Notes: generated from the letters alone by a model not told the origin. 64,000 nucleotides of DNA from Vogesella alkaliphila (GCF_014652475.1 NZ_BMYW01000002.1:319076-383075), one strand, 5' to 3'. Shown: positions 18,985 through 30,038, counted from the stretch's first letter. Translations and numbers: made by a program.

Positions 18985-19800
18985 TCAGTGCAAGACAAAT
19001 TGCATGACCGCCTTGGTTCCGATGTACGCCAGCAACAACAGCGCAAAACCGCCCAGCGTCCAGCGTATCGCCATCCGGCCACGCCAGCCGCGGTACTTGC
19101 GGCCAACCAGCAAGGCGCCGAACACCAGCCAGGAGGTCACCGCAAACACGGTCTTGTGGCTGAATACCGCCGGCTTGCCGAACACCTCCTCGGAAAAGAG
19201 CACGCCGCTGGCCAGACTGGCGGTCAAGAGCAGGAAACCGGTACCCAGCGTCTGGAACATCAGGTTTTCCATCACCATCAACGGCGGCAGCTTGCCGGAC
19301 AGACGGCCCGGCTTGCGCTCGTGCAACGCCCGCTCCTGCATCAGCATCAGGATCGCGATCAGCGCCCCGATGGCAAACAGGCTGTAGGCCAGCAGCGACA
19401 CCACCATATGCAGCAGAAAAGCGACATCGTTCACGGCGTAGGTATTGCGCGGCAGCGGCAGGATTTCCGCCAGCAACACCGCGACGAACGCAACCGGCAC
19501 CAAGAAGGTCTGCAGTCCTTCCATGCGCGAAAAATAGCTGCCGGTCCAGAAGATCAGCAACATCATCCACGACAGCAGCGACAGCGCGGTGCCCAGCCCC
19601 AGGCTCACCGTGCCGCTATGGAAAACCGGCAGCGTCAGCACGATGGCGTGCAGCAGCAGCAGCGCCCCCAGCAGGGAGTGCTCGATAGCGCTCCGGCGTG
19701 GCCACAACACGTGTCCGCGCCAGTGGCCAAGATAGTGAACCGCCAGGCCTAGGTAACCAAAAGTCAACAAAGTGACCAAGATGAAAAGTAATCCGCTCAT
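18985..19800 (-). CDS. ypjD: YpjD/CcsA-like inner-membrane protein
   Basis: A 271-residue protein with about eight hydrophobic segments belonging to the cytochrome c assembly (CcsA/CcmC-like) superfamily. Conserved histidines appear in VNDVAFLLHMVVSLLAYS and FSHKTVFAVTSWLVFGA, and the WRGR turn is near the end. It lacks the full tryptophan-rich WWD heme-handling motif, so it fits the shorter YpjD/HemX branch of unclear function. It diverges from ffh, as ypjD does in E. coli, and that synteny supports the name. Confidence 0.82.
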   Translation of the reverse strand: MSGLLFILVTLLTFGYLGLAVHYLGHWRGHVLWPRRSAIEHSLLGALLLLHAIVLTLPVFHSGTVSLGLGTALSLLSWMMLLIFWTGSYFSRMEGLQTFLVPVAFVAVLLAEILPLPRNTYAVNDVAFLLHMVVSLLAYSLFAIGALIAILMLMQERALHERKPGRLSGKLPPLMVMENLMFQTLGTGFLLLTASLASGVLFSEEVFGKPAVFSHKTVFAVTSWLVFGALLVGRKYRGWRGRMAIRWTLGGFALLLLAYIGTKAVMQFVLH

Positions 19801-19903
19801 GGAGGTGTGGCAGGTCTGCGAACCGGGGGCGGCTCGTGGTAAAATAAACGATTAAAGAGTCTACACCAAAGCAGCCCTTGCTTGGCAGACAGAAGGACAC
19901 CGC

Positions 19904-21259
19904 ATGCTCGACAACCTTACTTCCAGACTTAGCAGTGCGCTGAAAACCATTCGTGGCCAGGCGCGCATCAGCGAAACCAATATCCAGGACGCCCTGCGCG
20001 AAGTGCGGCTGGCCTTGCTGGAGGCCGACGTCGCGCTCCCGGTCGTCAAGACTTTCATCGCCCAGGTCAAGGAACGCGCGCTGGGCCAGGAAGTGATGGG
20101 CAGCCTGACCCCGGGCCAGGCGCTGATCGGCATCGTCAACGACGAGCTGGTGCGGCTGATGGGGGACAAGAACGACGCGCTGAACCTGGCCGCCGTGCCG
20201 CCGGCGATCGTGCTGATGGCCGGTCTGCAGGGCGCCGGTAAGACCACCACCGTCGGCAAGCTGTCCAAGCTGCTGAAGGAAACCCAGAAAAAGAAGATTC
20301 TGGTGGTTTCCGCCGACGTGTACCGCCCGGCCGCGATCGAACAGCTGAAGACGCTGGCCGAACAGGTCGGCGTCGAGTTCTTCCCGTCGTCTCCGGACCA
20401 GAAGCCGCTGGACATCGCCGCCGCCGCGCTGGATCACGCCAAGCGCCACCTGTTCGACGTGCTGATGGTCGACACCGCCGGCCGCCTCGCCATCGACGAC
20501 GCGATGATGGCCGAGATCAAGGCGCTGCACGGTTTCCTCAACCCGATCGAGACCCTGTTCGTGGTCGACGCGATGCAGGGCCAGGATGCGGTCAACACCG
20601 CCAAGGCCTTCAACGAGACCCTGCCGCTGACCGGCGTGATCCTGACCAAGATGGACGGCGACTCGCGCGGCGGTGCCGCGCTGTCGGTTCGCCACATCAC
20701 CGGCAAGCCGATCAAGTTCATCGGTGTCGGTGAAAAACTGACCGGCCTCGAACCGTTCCACCCCGACCGTCTCGCCAGCCGCATTCTGGGCATGGGTGAC
20801 GTGCTGTCGCTGATCGAGGATGTGCAGAAGGGCATCGACGAAAAAGAAGCGCAGGCGATGGCCAAGAAGCTGAAGTCCGGCAAGGGCTTCGACCTCGAGG
20901 ACTTCAAGGCGCAGATGCAGCAGATGAAGAAGATGGGTGGCATGACCAGCCTGCTGGAAAAGATGCCGGGCGAGATCGGCCAGCTGGCCAAGGGCGTGCA
21001 GGGCGCCGAGGCCGAGAAATCCATGCGCCGCATCGAGGGCATCATCAACTCGATGACCATGGAAGAGCGCCGCAAGCCGGAATTGCTGAAAGCCAGCCGC
21101 AAGCGCCGCATCGCCACCGGCTCCGGCGTCAGCGTGCAGGAGGTCAACCGCCTGCTGAAGCAGTTCGAGCAGACCCAGAAGATGATGAAGCAGTTCTCGT
21201 CCAAGGGCGGCATGATGAAACTGATGAAGGGCATGAAAGGCATGATGCCTGGCATGTAA
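19904..21259 (+). CDS. ffh: Signal recognition particle protein Ffh
   Basis: A 451-residue SRP GTPase. It has an N domain (about 1-90), a G domain with GLQGAGKTTTVGKL (about 106-119), DTAGR (about 190) and TKMDGD, and a methionine-rich M domain that binds 4.5S RNA and signal peptides. It ends in a Met/Lys-rich tail (GMMKLMKGMKGMMPGM). AGAAGGACA precedes the ATG. Standard length and architecture; no 4.5S RNA gene is in the window. Confidence 0.98.
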   Translation: MLDNLTSRLSSALKTIRGQARISETNIQDALREVRLALLEADVALPVVKTFIAQVKERALGQEVMGSLTPGQALIGIVNDELVRLMGDKNDALNLAAVPPAIVLMAGLQGAGKTTTVGKLSKLLKETQKKKILVVSADVYRPAAIEQLKTLAEQVGVEFFPSSPDQKPLDIAAAALDHAKRHLFDVLMVDTAGRLAIDDAMMAEIKALHGFLNPIETLFVVDAMQGQDAVNTAKAFNETLPLTGVILTKMDGDSRGGAALSVRHITGKPIKFIGVGEKLTGLEPFHPDRLASRILGMGDVLSLIEDVQKGIDEKEAQAMAKKLKSGKGFDLEDFKAQMQQMKKMGGMTSLLEKMPGEIGQLAKGVQGAEAEKSMRRIEGIINSMTMEERRKPELLKASRKRRIATGSGVSVQEVNRLLKQFEQTQKMMKQFSSKGGMMKLMKGMKGMMPGM

Positions 21260-21263
21260 GTGA

Positions 21264-21294
21264 ACGGGCGCCGGCGACGGCCGGCCCCGTTTTT
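21264..21294 (+). terminator. Probable terminator after ffh
   Basis: An imperfect GC-rich hairpin (ACGGGCGCCGG paired with CCGGCCCCGT, one bulge) followed by five T, just after the ffh stop. Confidence 0.65.
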
Positions 21295-21322
21295 CACCTT
21301 GCACACCGATAGAGTACCGCCT

Positions 21323-22222
21323 ATGCATTACGACGTTGTCGTGCTGACCGATCACAAACTGCTGTCGCTGGATGCCGCCGACTGGTACAGCCAGCAGGTG
21401 CACACCGAGGACAACCTGGTGCTGGCTGCACTGGAACGGCAAGGCCTCAAGGTTGGCCGCAAGGACTGGGCCGATCCGGACTACGACTGGACGCAATGCC
21501 GCGCCGCCGTGTTCCGCAGCACCTGGGACTACTTCCACCGCTTCGCCGAATTCGCGCCGTGGCTGACCCAGGTCAGCCGCAGCACCCGCCTGTTCAACGA
21601 GGCGGGCCTGATCCACTGGAACATCGACAAGCACTACCTCGGCGCACTGGCCGAAAGCGACGTCAACATCGTGCCGACCCTGTTCATCGAACGCGGCGAT
21701 CCGCGCTCACTGGCACACATCGTCGCCGAGAGCGGCTGGGAAGAGCTCATCCTGAAACCCACCGTCTCCGGCGCCGCCCGCCACACCTATCGCTTCCACG
21801 CGCTCGACAGCGAACGGCACGAGTGCACCTTCGGCGAGCTGGTGGAACAGGAGGCGCTGATGCTGCAACCGTTCCAGCGCAACATCCTGGAACAGGGCGA
21901 GCTGTCGCTGATGGTGATCGACGGCCAGTACACCCACGCCATCCGCAAGACCGCCAAGGCCGGCGACTTCCGCGTGCAGGACGACCACGGCGGCACCGTG
22001 CACCGCTTCGAGCCGTCGGCCGACGAGATCCTGTTCGCCGAGGCCGCGGTGGCGGCGGTACCGTTCGACGTGCTGTACGCCCGCGTCGACCTGATCCGCG
22101 ACAACGACGGCCAACTGGCGATCATGGAGCTGGAAATGATCGAGCCGGAGCTGTTTTTCCGCTTTTGCCCGGACGCCGCCGACAAGCTGGCCGCCGGCAT
22201 CGCGCGCCGTCTGGCCGCCTGA
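21323..22222 (+). CDS. ATP-grasp protein (DcsG-like), function unknown
   Basis: A 299-residue protein with an ATP-grasp layout. The N-terminal pre-ATP domain holds VVLTDHKLLSLDAADWY and the RSTWDYFHR segment. The ATP-grasp core has EELILKPTVSGAARHTYRF (phosphate/lysine region, about 135-153) and the Mg-binding end VDLIRDNDGQLAIMELEMIEPELFF (about 257-281), with Glu residues in place. Relatives are often annotated as cycloserine-biosynthesis DcsG-like or RimK-like ligases. No amino-acid ligase partner or cycloserine genes are nearby, so the substrate is unknown. A genome 12-mer is inside the gene at 21449-21460, and another begins three bases after the stop. Confidence 0.75.
   Translation: MHYDVVVLTDHKLLSLDAADWYSQQVHTEDNLVLAALERQGLKVGRKDWADPDYDWTQCRAAVFRSTWDYFHRFAEFAPWLTQVSRSTRLFNEAGLIHWNIDKHYLGALAESDVNIVPTLFIERGDPRSLAHIVAESGWEELILKPTVSGAARHTYRFHALDSERHECTFGELVEQEALMLQPFQRNILEQGELSLMVIDGQYTHAIRKTAKAGDFRVQDDHGGTVHRFEPSADEILFAEAAVAAVPFDVLYARVDLIRDNDGQLAIMELEMIEPELFFRFCPDAADKLAAGIARRLAA
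21448..21461 (-). repeat. 12-mer genome repeat, copy 5 (inside the ATP-grasp gene)
   Basis: On the minus strand it reads TGCGGCCAACCTTG. On the coding strand it encodes part of LKVGRKD. Confidence 0.85.
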
Positions 22223-22223
22223 T

Positions 22224-22237
22224 TGCGGCCAACCTTG
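22224..22237 (+). repeat. 12-mer genome repeat, copy 6
   Basis: TGCGGCCAACCTTG beginning two bases after the stop codon of the ATP-grasp gene, in the spacer before purB. Confidence 0.88.
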
Positions 22238-22298
22238 GTACCCATTTCTTTTTGAAGCAACCGGCCAGCCCTGCTGGCCAGCAACCTGGAAGCACTGA

Positions 22299-23672
<1,374 letters not shown>

Positions 23673-23674
23673 GT

Positions 23675-23688
23675 TGCGGCCAACCTTG
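23675..23688 (+). repeat. 12-mer genome repeat, copy 7
   Basis: TGCGGCCAACCTTG two bases after the purB stop codon, the same placement as copy 6 after the preceding gene. Confidence 0.88.
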
Positions 23689-23697
23689 CAGGCACCA

Positions 23698-23721
23698 AGC
23701 CACCCGTCGGGTGGCTTTTTT
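23698..23721 (+). terminator. Terminator after purB
   Basis: An 8 bp perfect stem AGCCACCC/GGGTGGCT with a 3-base loop and six T. Confidence 0.9.
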
Positions 23722-23770
23722 CATGGCCGCACCATTGTGGCCAGCGGCCTGCACAAAAAACGTGCACGAC

Positions 23771-23805
23771 AAAAAGCCGTCAATCTGATTGATTGACGGC
23801 TTTTA
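23771..23805 (-). terminator. Terminator of the initiator tRNA gene
   Basis: A 14 bp perfect stem AAAAGCCGTCAATC/GATTGACGGCTTTT with the loop TGATT, giving a U run on the minus strand seven bases after the tRNA CCA end. Confidence 0.9.
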
Positions 23806-23812
23806 AAATCCT

Positions 23813-23889
<77 letters not shown>

Positions 23890-23933
23890 ACTGAGAAAAC
23901 AATATTACCTTGTCGGGATCCCGACGTCAAGCA

Positions 23934-24755
23934 TTAAACGTTCCAGCTTACCCAGCCCCAGTACCAGGTCGCCAGAATGACCACACCGAACACGATACGG
24001 TACCAGGCAAAGACTTCGTAGGTATGGGTGGCGATGAAGCGCACCAGGGTACGCACCGCCAGCAAGGCACTGACAAAGGCGGCCACGAAGCCGACCGCGA
24101 ACATCGGCGCATCGTTCAGCGACAGCACGTCGCGGTGCTTGTACAGGTCGTAAAAGGTGGCGGCAAACATGGTCGGCACCGCCAGGAAGAAGGAGAACTC
24201 GGCGGCGACCTTGCGATCCAGACCGAAGAACATGCCGCCGATGATGGTGGCGCCGGAGCGCGAGGTGCCCGGAATCATCGCCAGCACCTGGGCACAGCCG
24301 ACCTTCAGCGCATCGCGCCAGCCGATGTCGTCCACCTGGTGTACCCGCGCGGTGTGGGTGCGGCGCTCGGCGTACAGGATCAGCAAGCCGCCAACGATCA
24401 GCGCCGTGGCGACGCTGACCGGGTTGAAGAAGTAGTACTTGATCTGCTTGATGAACAGCAGGCCCATCACCGCCGCCGGCAGGAACGCCACCAGCAGGTT
24501 CAGCACGAAGCGTTGCGCCTTGGGATCGGAACGCAAACCGGTAGCGACACTGACAAAGCGCTGCCGGTACTCAAACAGTACCGCCAGGATTGCCCCCAGC
24601 TGGATCGCCACTTCGAACACCTTGCCCTTGTTAAAGAAGCCGATCAGGTCGCCGACCACGATCAGGTGGCCGGTACTGGATACCGGCAGGAACTCGGTCA
24701 AGCCCTCTACCACCCCCAACAACAATGCTTTCGCCAAAAACAGCCAGTCCACCAC
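23934..24755 (-). CDS. uppP: Undecaprenyl-diphosphatase UppP (BacA)
   Basis: A 273-residue integral membrane phosphatase that recycles undecaprenyl diphosphate for cell-wall and surface-polymer synthesis. The catalytic motifs [18 protein letters not shown] (about 13-30) and [14 protein letters not shown] (about 170-183) are intact, with about eight membrane segments. The start is one of two adjacent GTG codons. The enzyme supplies the lipid carrier also needed by the polysaccharide locus downstream, though the genes are unlinked transcriptionally. Confidence 0.95.
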   Translation of the reverse strand: MVDWLFLAKALLLGVVEGLTEFLPVSSTGHLIVVGDLIGFFNKGKVFEVAIQLGAILAVLFEYRQRFVSVATGLRSDPKAQRFVLNLLVAFLPAAVMGLLFIKQIKYYFFNPVSVATALIVGGLLILYAERRTHTARVHQVDDIGWRDALKVGCAQVLAMIPGTSRSGATIIGGMFFGLDRKVAAEFSFFLAVPTMFAATFYDLYKHRDVLSLNDAPMFAVGFVAAFVSALLAVRTLVRFIATHTYEVFAWYRIVFGVVILATWYWGWVSWNV

Positions 24756-24826
24756 GCCCCCGATCTTTCACTTCAATAATAAAAGGGCCGTCCACAGACG
24801 ACCCTTGCATTGCCCGCATGCGACGC

Positions 24827-25435
24827 TTATTTGCCGCTCGCCACCTTGGCCACCAGCTCGTTGACCACCTGCAGCAGGCGTGCCGGTTCCGCCGGCTGCG
24901 CCATGTACTTGCCGCCGACCACGATCGCCGGCGTGCCCTGTACCGCGTAATCGCGCGTCATCTTGCTGGCGCGGGCCACCTGCGCATTCACGCCAAACGA
25001 CTTGTAGGTCTGCATGAAGCTGGCGACATTGACGCCCTGGCTTGGCAGCCACTGGCGCAGCTTGTCCTCCTCCGCCAGATTGATGTTCTTCTTCAGCACC
25101 GCGTCAAACGCCGGCTGGTGCAGCTTTTCCAGTGTCTTGGTGGCATTGAGGGTGGCAAACAGGCGGGCCAGTCCTTCCATCGGCTTGTTCCATACGATCT
25201 GCTCGCGACGGAACTGCACGTTGGCCGGCAGCTTCTTGCGCCAGGCCTCCAGTGCCGGGTCGAGGTTGTAGCAGTGAATGCAGGCGTAAGAGAAGAACTC
25301 GATCACCTCCACCTTGCCCGCGGCAACGGTGGGCTGCGGCTTGGCCAGCACGGTGTAGTCACGGCCTTCGACCAGCGCGGCCTGCGCCAGCGACGACGAC
25401 AGGAACAAAGCGGCTAATACCCATTTTTTCATCAT
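24827..25435 (-). CDS. dsbA: Thiol:disulfide interchange protein DsbA
   Basis: A 202-residue periplasmic oxidase. The signal peptide ends near SSLAQA (about residue 19). The thioredoxin-fold active site is Cys-Ile-His-Cys (SYACIHCYNL, about 49-58) rather than the more common Cys-Pro-His-Cys. The cis-proline loop is in VQGTPAIVVGG. I use the ATG at 25435; a GTG three codons upstream is open. It lies two genes from the SPOR protein on the same strand, probably co-transcribed with it. Confidence 0.92.
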   Translation of the reverse strand: MMKKWVLAALFLSSSLAQAALVEGRDYTVLAKPQPTVAAGKVEVIEFFSYACIHCYNLDPALEAWRKKLPANVQFRREQIVWNKPMEGLARLFATLNATKTLEKLHQPAFDAVLKKNINLAEEDKLRQWLPSQGVNVASFMQTYKSFGVNAQVARASKMTRDYAVQGTPAIVVGGKYMAQPAEPARLLQVVNELVAKVASGK

Positions 25436-25448
25436 GAAATCCACTCGA

Positions 25449-26126
25449 TTATTGTTTGGCAGACAACTTCACCACCACGACATCGATACCGTCCTGCCGC
25501 AGGCGCTGACGCAGGGCGTCGACATCGGCGGCACGCTCGAACGGTCCGATTCGCACCCGGTGAATCAGGCCTTTTTCCGGCACATTGCTGGACAGGATGT
25601 TGGCCTCCACCCCCATCAACGCCAGCTTGGCCTTCATATTGTCGGCATCGCTTTCGTTATTGAATGCACCAGCCTGCAGATAGAGCCTGACCGGTGCTGC
25701 TGTCGGACGCTCGGTCTTCGCATCAGTTCCCTGTGCCGGATCGACCGGCACCGCTTCCAGCTGCCCCGGCAGGATCTTGTAAAAATCAAAGCGCTGCTCG
25801 TCGTCCTGCGGTGCCACGGCGGCACTTTGCGATGCCGCCGCTTTCGGTGCCGTCACCACCGGTGCCGGCTCGGCGGTACTCAGTTTCGCCCCCGGCGCCA
25901 GCACCTCGGCGGCCGGTGCCGACGCAGGGGAGCGCGTGGCCTGCAAGCGCTCCAGATTGCTGTACGGCACGCTGGCCTTGTTCATGTAAAACGCCACGCC
26001 GATCGCCACGCCGACGCCGACGATCAGACCGACCAGCACGCCGGCCATCATGCCGCCACCGCCCTTGCTGTTGCTGGACGGTTTGCGGGAAGAACTACGC
26101 ACCTGCTTCAAATCTCGATTACTCAT
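25449..26126 (-). CDS. SPOR-domain membrane protein
   Basis: A 225-residue bitopic protein. A short cytoplasmic basic segment is followed by one membrane helix (about 27-47; MMAGVLVGLIVGVGVAIGVA), an Ala/Pro-rich linker and a C-terminal SPOR domain (about 145-222; YLQAGAFNNESDADNMKAKL, HRVRIGPFERAADVDALRQ) that binds denuded septal glycan. This is the FtsN-like layout, but assignment as FtsN is not certain. It lies between comM and dsbA on the same strand. Confidence 0.88.
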   Translation of the reverse strand: MSNRDLKQVRSSSRKPSSNSKGGGGMMAGVLVGLIVGVGVAIGVAFYMNKASVPYSNLERLQATRSPASAPAAEVLAPGAKLSTAEPAPVVTAPKAAASQSAAVAPQDDEQRFDFYKILPGQLEAVPVDPAQGTDAKTERPTAAPVRLYLQAGAFNNESDADNMKAKLALMGVEANILSSNVPEKGLIHRVRIGPFERAADVDALRQRLRQDGIDVVVVKLSAKQ

Positions 26127-26167
26127 GAAACTCACTAAATGGAGGGTATTGCCAACAACACGGGGAT

Positions 26168-27679
26168 TCAACGACTGCCAAAGCTGGCCAACCCTCGCCT
26201 GAATTGTACTGCCTGCAACAGATGCGCCCGCGCGGGATAGGCGTGCCCGCCGATATCCGCCAGCGTGCGTGCGATGCGCAGCACCCGGAAGTAGGCACGC
26301 GCCGACAAGTCCAGCTTGTCCAGCATCTGGTTCAGTAATGCGCTTTCTGCCTCGGGCAACGGACAGACCTCGGCCAGCTCCGCCGAGTTCAACTCGGCAT
26401 TGATCTTGCCCTGCCGTTGCAACTGCCGCTCGCGTGCCGTGGCCACCCGTTCCCGTACCATCTGGCTGCCCTCGCCGCTAGGCAAGGCCTGCAGTTCGTC
26501 CAGCGACAGGGCGCCGACTTCCACCATCAGGTCAAAGCGGTCCAGCAGCGGGCCCGATATTTTAGCGCGATATCGGCTGACCTGCTCGGGCGTACAGCGA
26601 CAGGGTTTGCGCGGATGACCCAGATAGCCGCACGGGCAGGGATTCATCGCGGCCAGCAACTGGAAACGCGCGGGATAGCTTACCTGCCGCGCGGCTCTGG
26701 AGATATGGATCTCGCCGCTCTCCAGCGGTTCCCGCAGCACCTCCAATACTTTGCGATCGTATTCCGGTAGCTCGTCCAGAAACAGCACGCCGCGATGGGC
26801 AAGGCTGATCTCGCCGGGGCGCGGATCGGAGCCGCCCCCGACCAGCGCCACCGCGGAAGCGGTGTGGTGCGGCGAGCGGTAGGGGCGAGTCCGCCAGCGG
26901 GACAGGGCAAAGCCCTGGCTACCCAACGACTGCACCGCCGCGCTCTCCAGCGCCTCATCCAGCGTCATCGGCGGCAGGATGCCGGGCAGGCGTGCGGCCA
27001 ACATCGACTTGCCGGTGCCCGGCGGTCCCTGCATCAGCAGGCTGTGGCCACCGGCGGCAGCCAACTCCAGCGCCAGCTTGGCCGCACCCTGGCCACGAAC
27101 CTCCGACAGGTCGGGATAGCCTTGTTCCGCTGGCAGCGTCAGCGTTGCCGATACCTCCGGCAAACGGGCGATACCGGCCAGATGCGCGCACACCTCGGCC
27201 AGGGTATCGGCGGCAAAGATGCAGACCCCATGCACCAGCGCCGCCTCGTTGGCACTGGCACGCGGCAGGATGAAGGCGCGACCGCTGTCGCGCGCGGCAC
27301 TGACCATCGCCAGCGCGCCACGCACCGGACGCAATTCGCCGCCCAGACCCAGCTCGCCCGCCAGTTCGTAGCCGGCCAGCTGCTCCGCCGGCAGTTGCCC
27401 GGCTGCGGCCAGCAAGGCGACCGCCAGCGGCAAATCGAAACGCCCGGACTCCTTCGGTAGATCCGCCGGCGCGAGATTGACGGTGATGCGCCGCGCCGGG
27501 AAATCAAAGCCGGATTGCAGCAGCGCGGCACGCACCCGCTCGCGGCTTTCCTTGACCTCGGTATCCGGCAGGCCGACCAGCGTGAACGACGGCAAGCCGT
27601 TTGACAGGTGCACCTCGACGCTGACTTGTGGCGCACACAAGCCGGACAGGGCACGACTGAAGCAAACGGCCAGCGTCAT
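26168..27679 (-). CDS. comM: ComM/YifB family Mg-chelatase-like AAA+ helicase
   Basis: A 503-residue protein with an N-terminal Lon-protease-like fold (about 1-170), an AAA+ core with Walker A QGPPGTGKSMLAARLPG (about 216-232) and Walker B GVLFLDELPEYDR, a Cys-rich insert (NPCPCGYLGHPRKPCRC) and a C-terminal lid. ComM is a hexameric branch-migration helicase that promotes integration of transforming DNA. With comEA in the same window, it supports natural transformation in this organism. It starts four bases after ubiK ends. Confidence 0.93.
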   Translation of the reverse strand: MTLAVCFSRALSGLCAPQVSVEVHLSNGLPSFTLVGLPDTEVKESRERVRAALLQSGFDFPARRITVNLAPADLPKESGRFDLPLAVALLAAAGQLPAEQLAGYELAGELGLGGELRPVRGALAMVSAARDSGRAFILPRASANEAALVHGVCIFAADTLAEVCAHLAGIARLPEVSATLTLPAEQGYPDLSEVRGQGAAKLALELAAAGGHSLLMQGPPGTGKSMLAARLPGILPPMTLDEALESAAVQSLGSQGFALSRWRTRPYRSPHHTASAVALVGGGSDPRPGEISLAHRGVLFLDELPEYDRKVLEVLREPLESGEIHISRAARQVSYPARFQLLAAMNPCPCGYLGHPRKPCRCTPEQVSRYRAKISGPLLDRFDLMVEVGALSLDELQALPSGEGSQMVRERVATARERQLQRQGKINAELNSAELAEVCPLPEAESALLNQMLDKLDLSARAYFRVLRIARTLADIGGHAYPARAHLLQAVQFRRGLASFGSR

Positions 27680-27683
27680 GGGC

Positions 27684-27974
27684 TTATTGGGCCTCGGTGT
27701 CTGCCGCGGGGGCATCCGCCGCAGGAGCGCCGGTTGCAGGCCCGGCAGCGGCTTCCAACGCCTGCAGACGCGCTTCCAGCTGCGTCAGCTGCTCGCGGGT
27801 GCGGGCCAGCACTTCCTGCTGCACGTCGAACTCCTCGCGCGTCACCAGATCCATGCGCGCGAAGGTGGCGCCCATCATCGCCTTGATGTTTTTCTCGATG
27901 TCCTTGGCCGGACTGGCGGCGATGGTCTCGCTGATCTTGTTGCTGATTTCATCGAACAGTTTCTGGCTAAGCAT
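27684..27974 (-). CDS. ubiK: Ubiquinone biosynthesis accessory factor UbiK (BMFP)
   Basis: A 96-residue protein. An amphipathic first half (MLSQKLFDEISNKISETI) is followed by a coiled coil (about 45-75; TREEFDVQQEVLARTREQL) and an Ala/Pro-rich tail. It matches the YqiC/UbiK membrane-fusogenic family, which binds UbiJ and lipids in aerobic ubiquinone synthesis. It probably shares a transcript with comM, which follows it. The other Ubi genes are not in the window. Confidence 0.88.
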   Translation of the reverse strand: MLSQKLFDEISNKISETIAASPAKDIEKNIKAMMGATFARMDLVTREEFDVQQEVLARTREQLTQLEARLQALEAAAGPATGAPAADAPAADTEAQ

Positions 27975-28146
27975 GGCAGTTCCTTGACTTTGTCATGATG
28001 GATCGAATCTGAGTTTAGCAAAAAGCGTACACCCCTGCAGGAACACGCGCGCACCACACTGAGGCATGCGATGGCCGGATTGCAGTGCAAGGCGCGAAAA
28101 ATGATGCACCAAAAAGGAAAGCACAGACTATGCTGCTGATAAATAA

Positions 28147-28563
<417 letters not shown>

Positions 28564-28586
28564 AGCTTGATGCAAGGGGAAATACA

Positions 28587-29891
28587 ATGAAAAAACTGTC
28601 CATCGGCGCCTCGGCGCTACTGTCGGCACTGTTCGCGGCACCCAGCTTTGCCAACCTGCCACAACTGGTTGCCACCAGCACCATCAGCGGCGGCGACACC
28701 GCCTGGATGCTGACCTCCACCGCGCTGGTGCTGTTCATGACCATTCCCGGCCTGGCCCTGTTCTACGCCGGCATGGTGCGCAAGAAAAACGTGCTGTCCA
28801 CGCTGATGCAAAGCTTTGCCATCTGCGCCATGATCACCGTGCTGTGGGCCGTGATCGGCTACAGCCTGGCCTTCATGCCGGGCAACCCGTACATCGGTGG
28901 CTTCGACCGCATCTTCCTCGACGGCATGCTGTACCTGAAGGACGAAGCCAAGCTGACGGTACACCCGCTGGCCGCCTCCATTCCGGAAGGCGTGTTCATG
29001 ATGTTCCAGATGACGTTTGCCATCATCACCCCGGCGCTGATCGCCGGCGCCTTCGCCGAACGCATGAAGTTTTCGTCGATGATGGTGTTCATGGCGCTGT
29101 GGTCGCTGGTCGTGTACGTGCCGGTCGCACACTGGGTATGGGCACCGGGCGGCTGGATGTTTGACCATGGCGTGCTCGACTTCGCCGGCGGCACCGTGGT
29201 GCACATCAACGCCGGTATTGCCGGTCTGGTAGCGGCACTGGTCCTGGGCAAGCGGGTCGGTTACGGCCGCGAAGCGATGGCGCCGCACAACCTGGTGCTG
29301 ACCATGGTCGGTGCCTCGATGCTATGGGTCGGCTGGTTCGGCTTCAACGCCGGCTCGGCGGTCGCGGCCGACGGTCGCGCCGCGATGGCGATGGTCGCCA
29401 CCCAGGTTGCCACCGGCATGGCCGCGCTGGCGTGGATGGCGGCGGAATGGATCGCCAAGGGCAAGCCGTCGGTACTGGGCATCGTCTCCGGCGCCGTCGC
29501 CGGCCTGGTGGCCATCACCCCGGCAGCCGGTTTTGTCGACGCCAAAGGCGCACTGGCCATCGGCCTGATTTCCGGTCTGGTGTGCTACTGGAGCGCCACC
29601 TCGCTGAAGCACATGCTGAAGTATGACGACTCGCTGGATGCCTTCGGTGTGCACGGTGTCGGCGGCCTGATCGGCGCCATCCTCACCGGCGTGTTTGCGG
29701 TGAAGGAAATCGGCGGTGTGGAAGGCAGCGTGATGACCCAGACCGTGGGTGCACTGGCGACCGCCGTCTACTGCGCCATCGTCACCTTCGTGCTGCTGAA
29801 GATCATCGATGCGGTGATGGGGCTGCGTGTCAGCGAAGAAGAAGAACGCGAAGGCCTGGACGTGGCACTGCACGGCGAGCGTATCGAGTAA
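28587..29891 (+). CDS. amtB: Ammonium transporter AmtB
   Basis: A 434-residue channel with a cleavable signal (about 1-22, ending APSFA) and 11 predicted membrane helices. Both pore histidines are present (GGTVVHINAGIAGLV and DAFGVHGVGGLIGAIL), along with ALFYAGMVRKKNVLSTLMQ. The cytoplasmic C-terminus carries the conserved GLRVSEEEEREGLD element that contacts GlnK. It is 23 bp downstream of glnK, and two tandem terminators follow. Confidence 0.96.
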   Translation: MKKLSIGASALLSALFAAPSFANLPQLVATSTISGGDTAWMLTSTALVLFMTIPGLALFYAGMVRKKNVLSTLMQSFAICAMITVLWAVIGYSLAFMPGNPYIGGFDRIFLDGMLYLKDEAKLTVHPLAASIPEGVFMMFQMTFAIITPALIAGAFAERMKFSSMMVFMALWSLVVYVPVAHWVWAPGGWMFDHGVLDFAGGTVVHINAGIAGLVAALVLGKRVGYGREAMAPHNLVLTMVGASMLWVGWFGFNAGSAVAADGRAAMAMVATQVATGMAALAWMAAEWIAKGKPSVLGIVSGAVAGLVAITPAAGFVDAKGALAIGLISGLVCYWSATSLKHMLKYDDSLDAFGVHGVGGLIGAILTGVFAVKEIGGVEGSVMTQTVGALATAVYCAIVTFVLLKIIDAVMGLRVSEEEEREGLDVALHGERIE

Positions 29892-29903
29892 ACAAATGCC
29901 TAC

Positions 29904-29921
29904 GCGGCCAACGTTGGCCGC
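29904..29921. repeat. Palindromic variant of the genome 12-mer
   Basis: GCGGCCAACGTTGGCCGC, an 18 bp perfect palindrome made of two overlapping copies each matching the 12-mer at 11 of 12 positions. It lies 12 bases after the amtB stop. Confidence 0.75.
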
Positions 29922-29927
29922 AATCGC

Positions 29928-29954
29928 AACCGCCCGCTTGCCGGGCGGTTTTTT
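29928..29954 (+). terminator. Terminator after amtB
   Basis: A 9 bp perfect stem AACCGCCCG/CGGGCGGTT with a 5-base loop and six T. Confidence 0.9.
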
Positions 29955-30038
29955 CTTGCCACCCCCGATGTGGCGGGTAGACGCCGACAGAGCCGCGTCG
30001 GCAACCGCCCGACTCTGCGCCCAAGCGCACGGGCGGCC

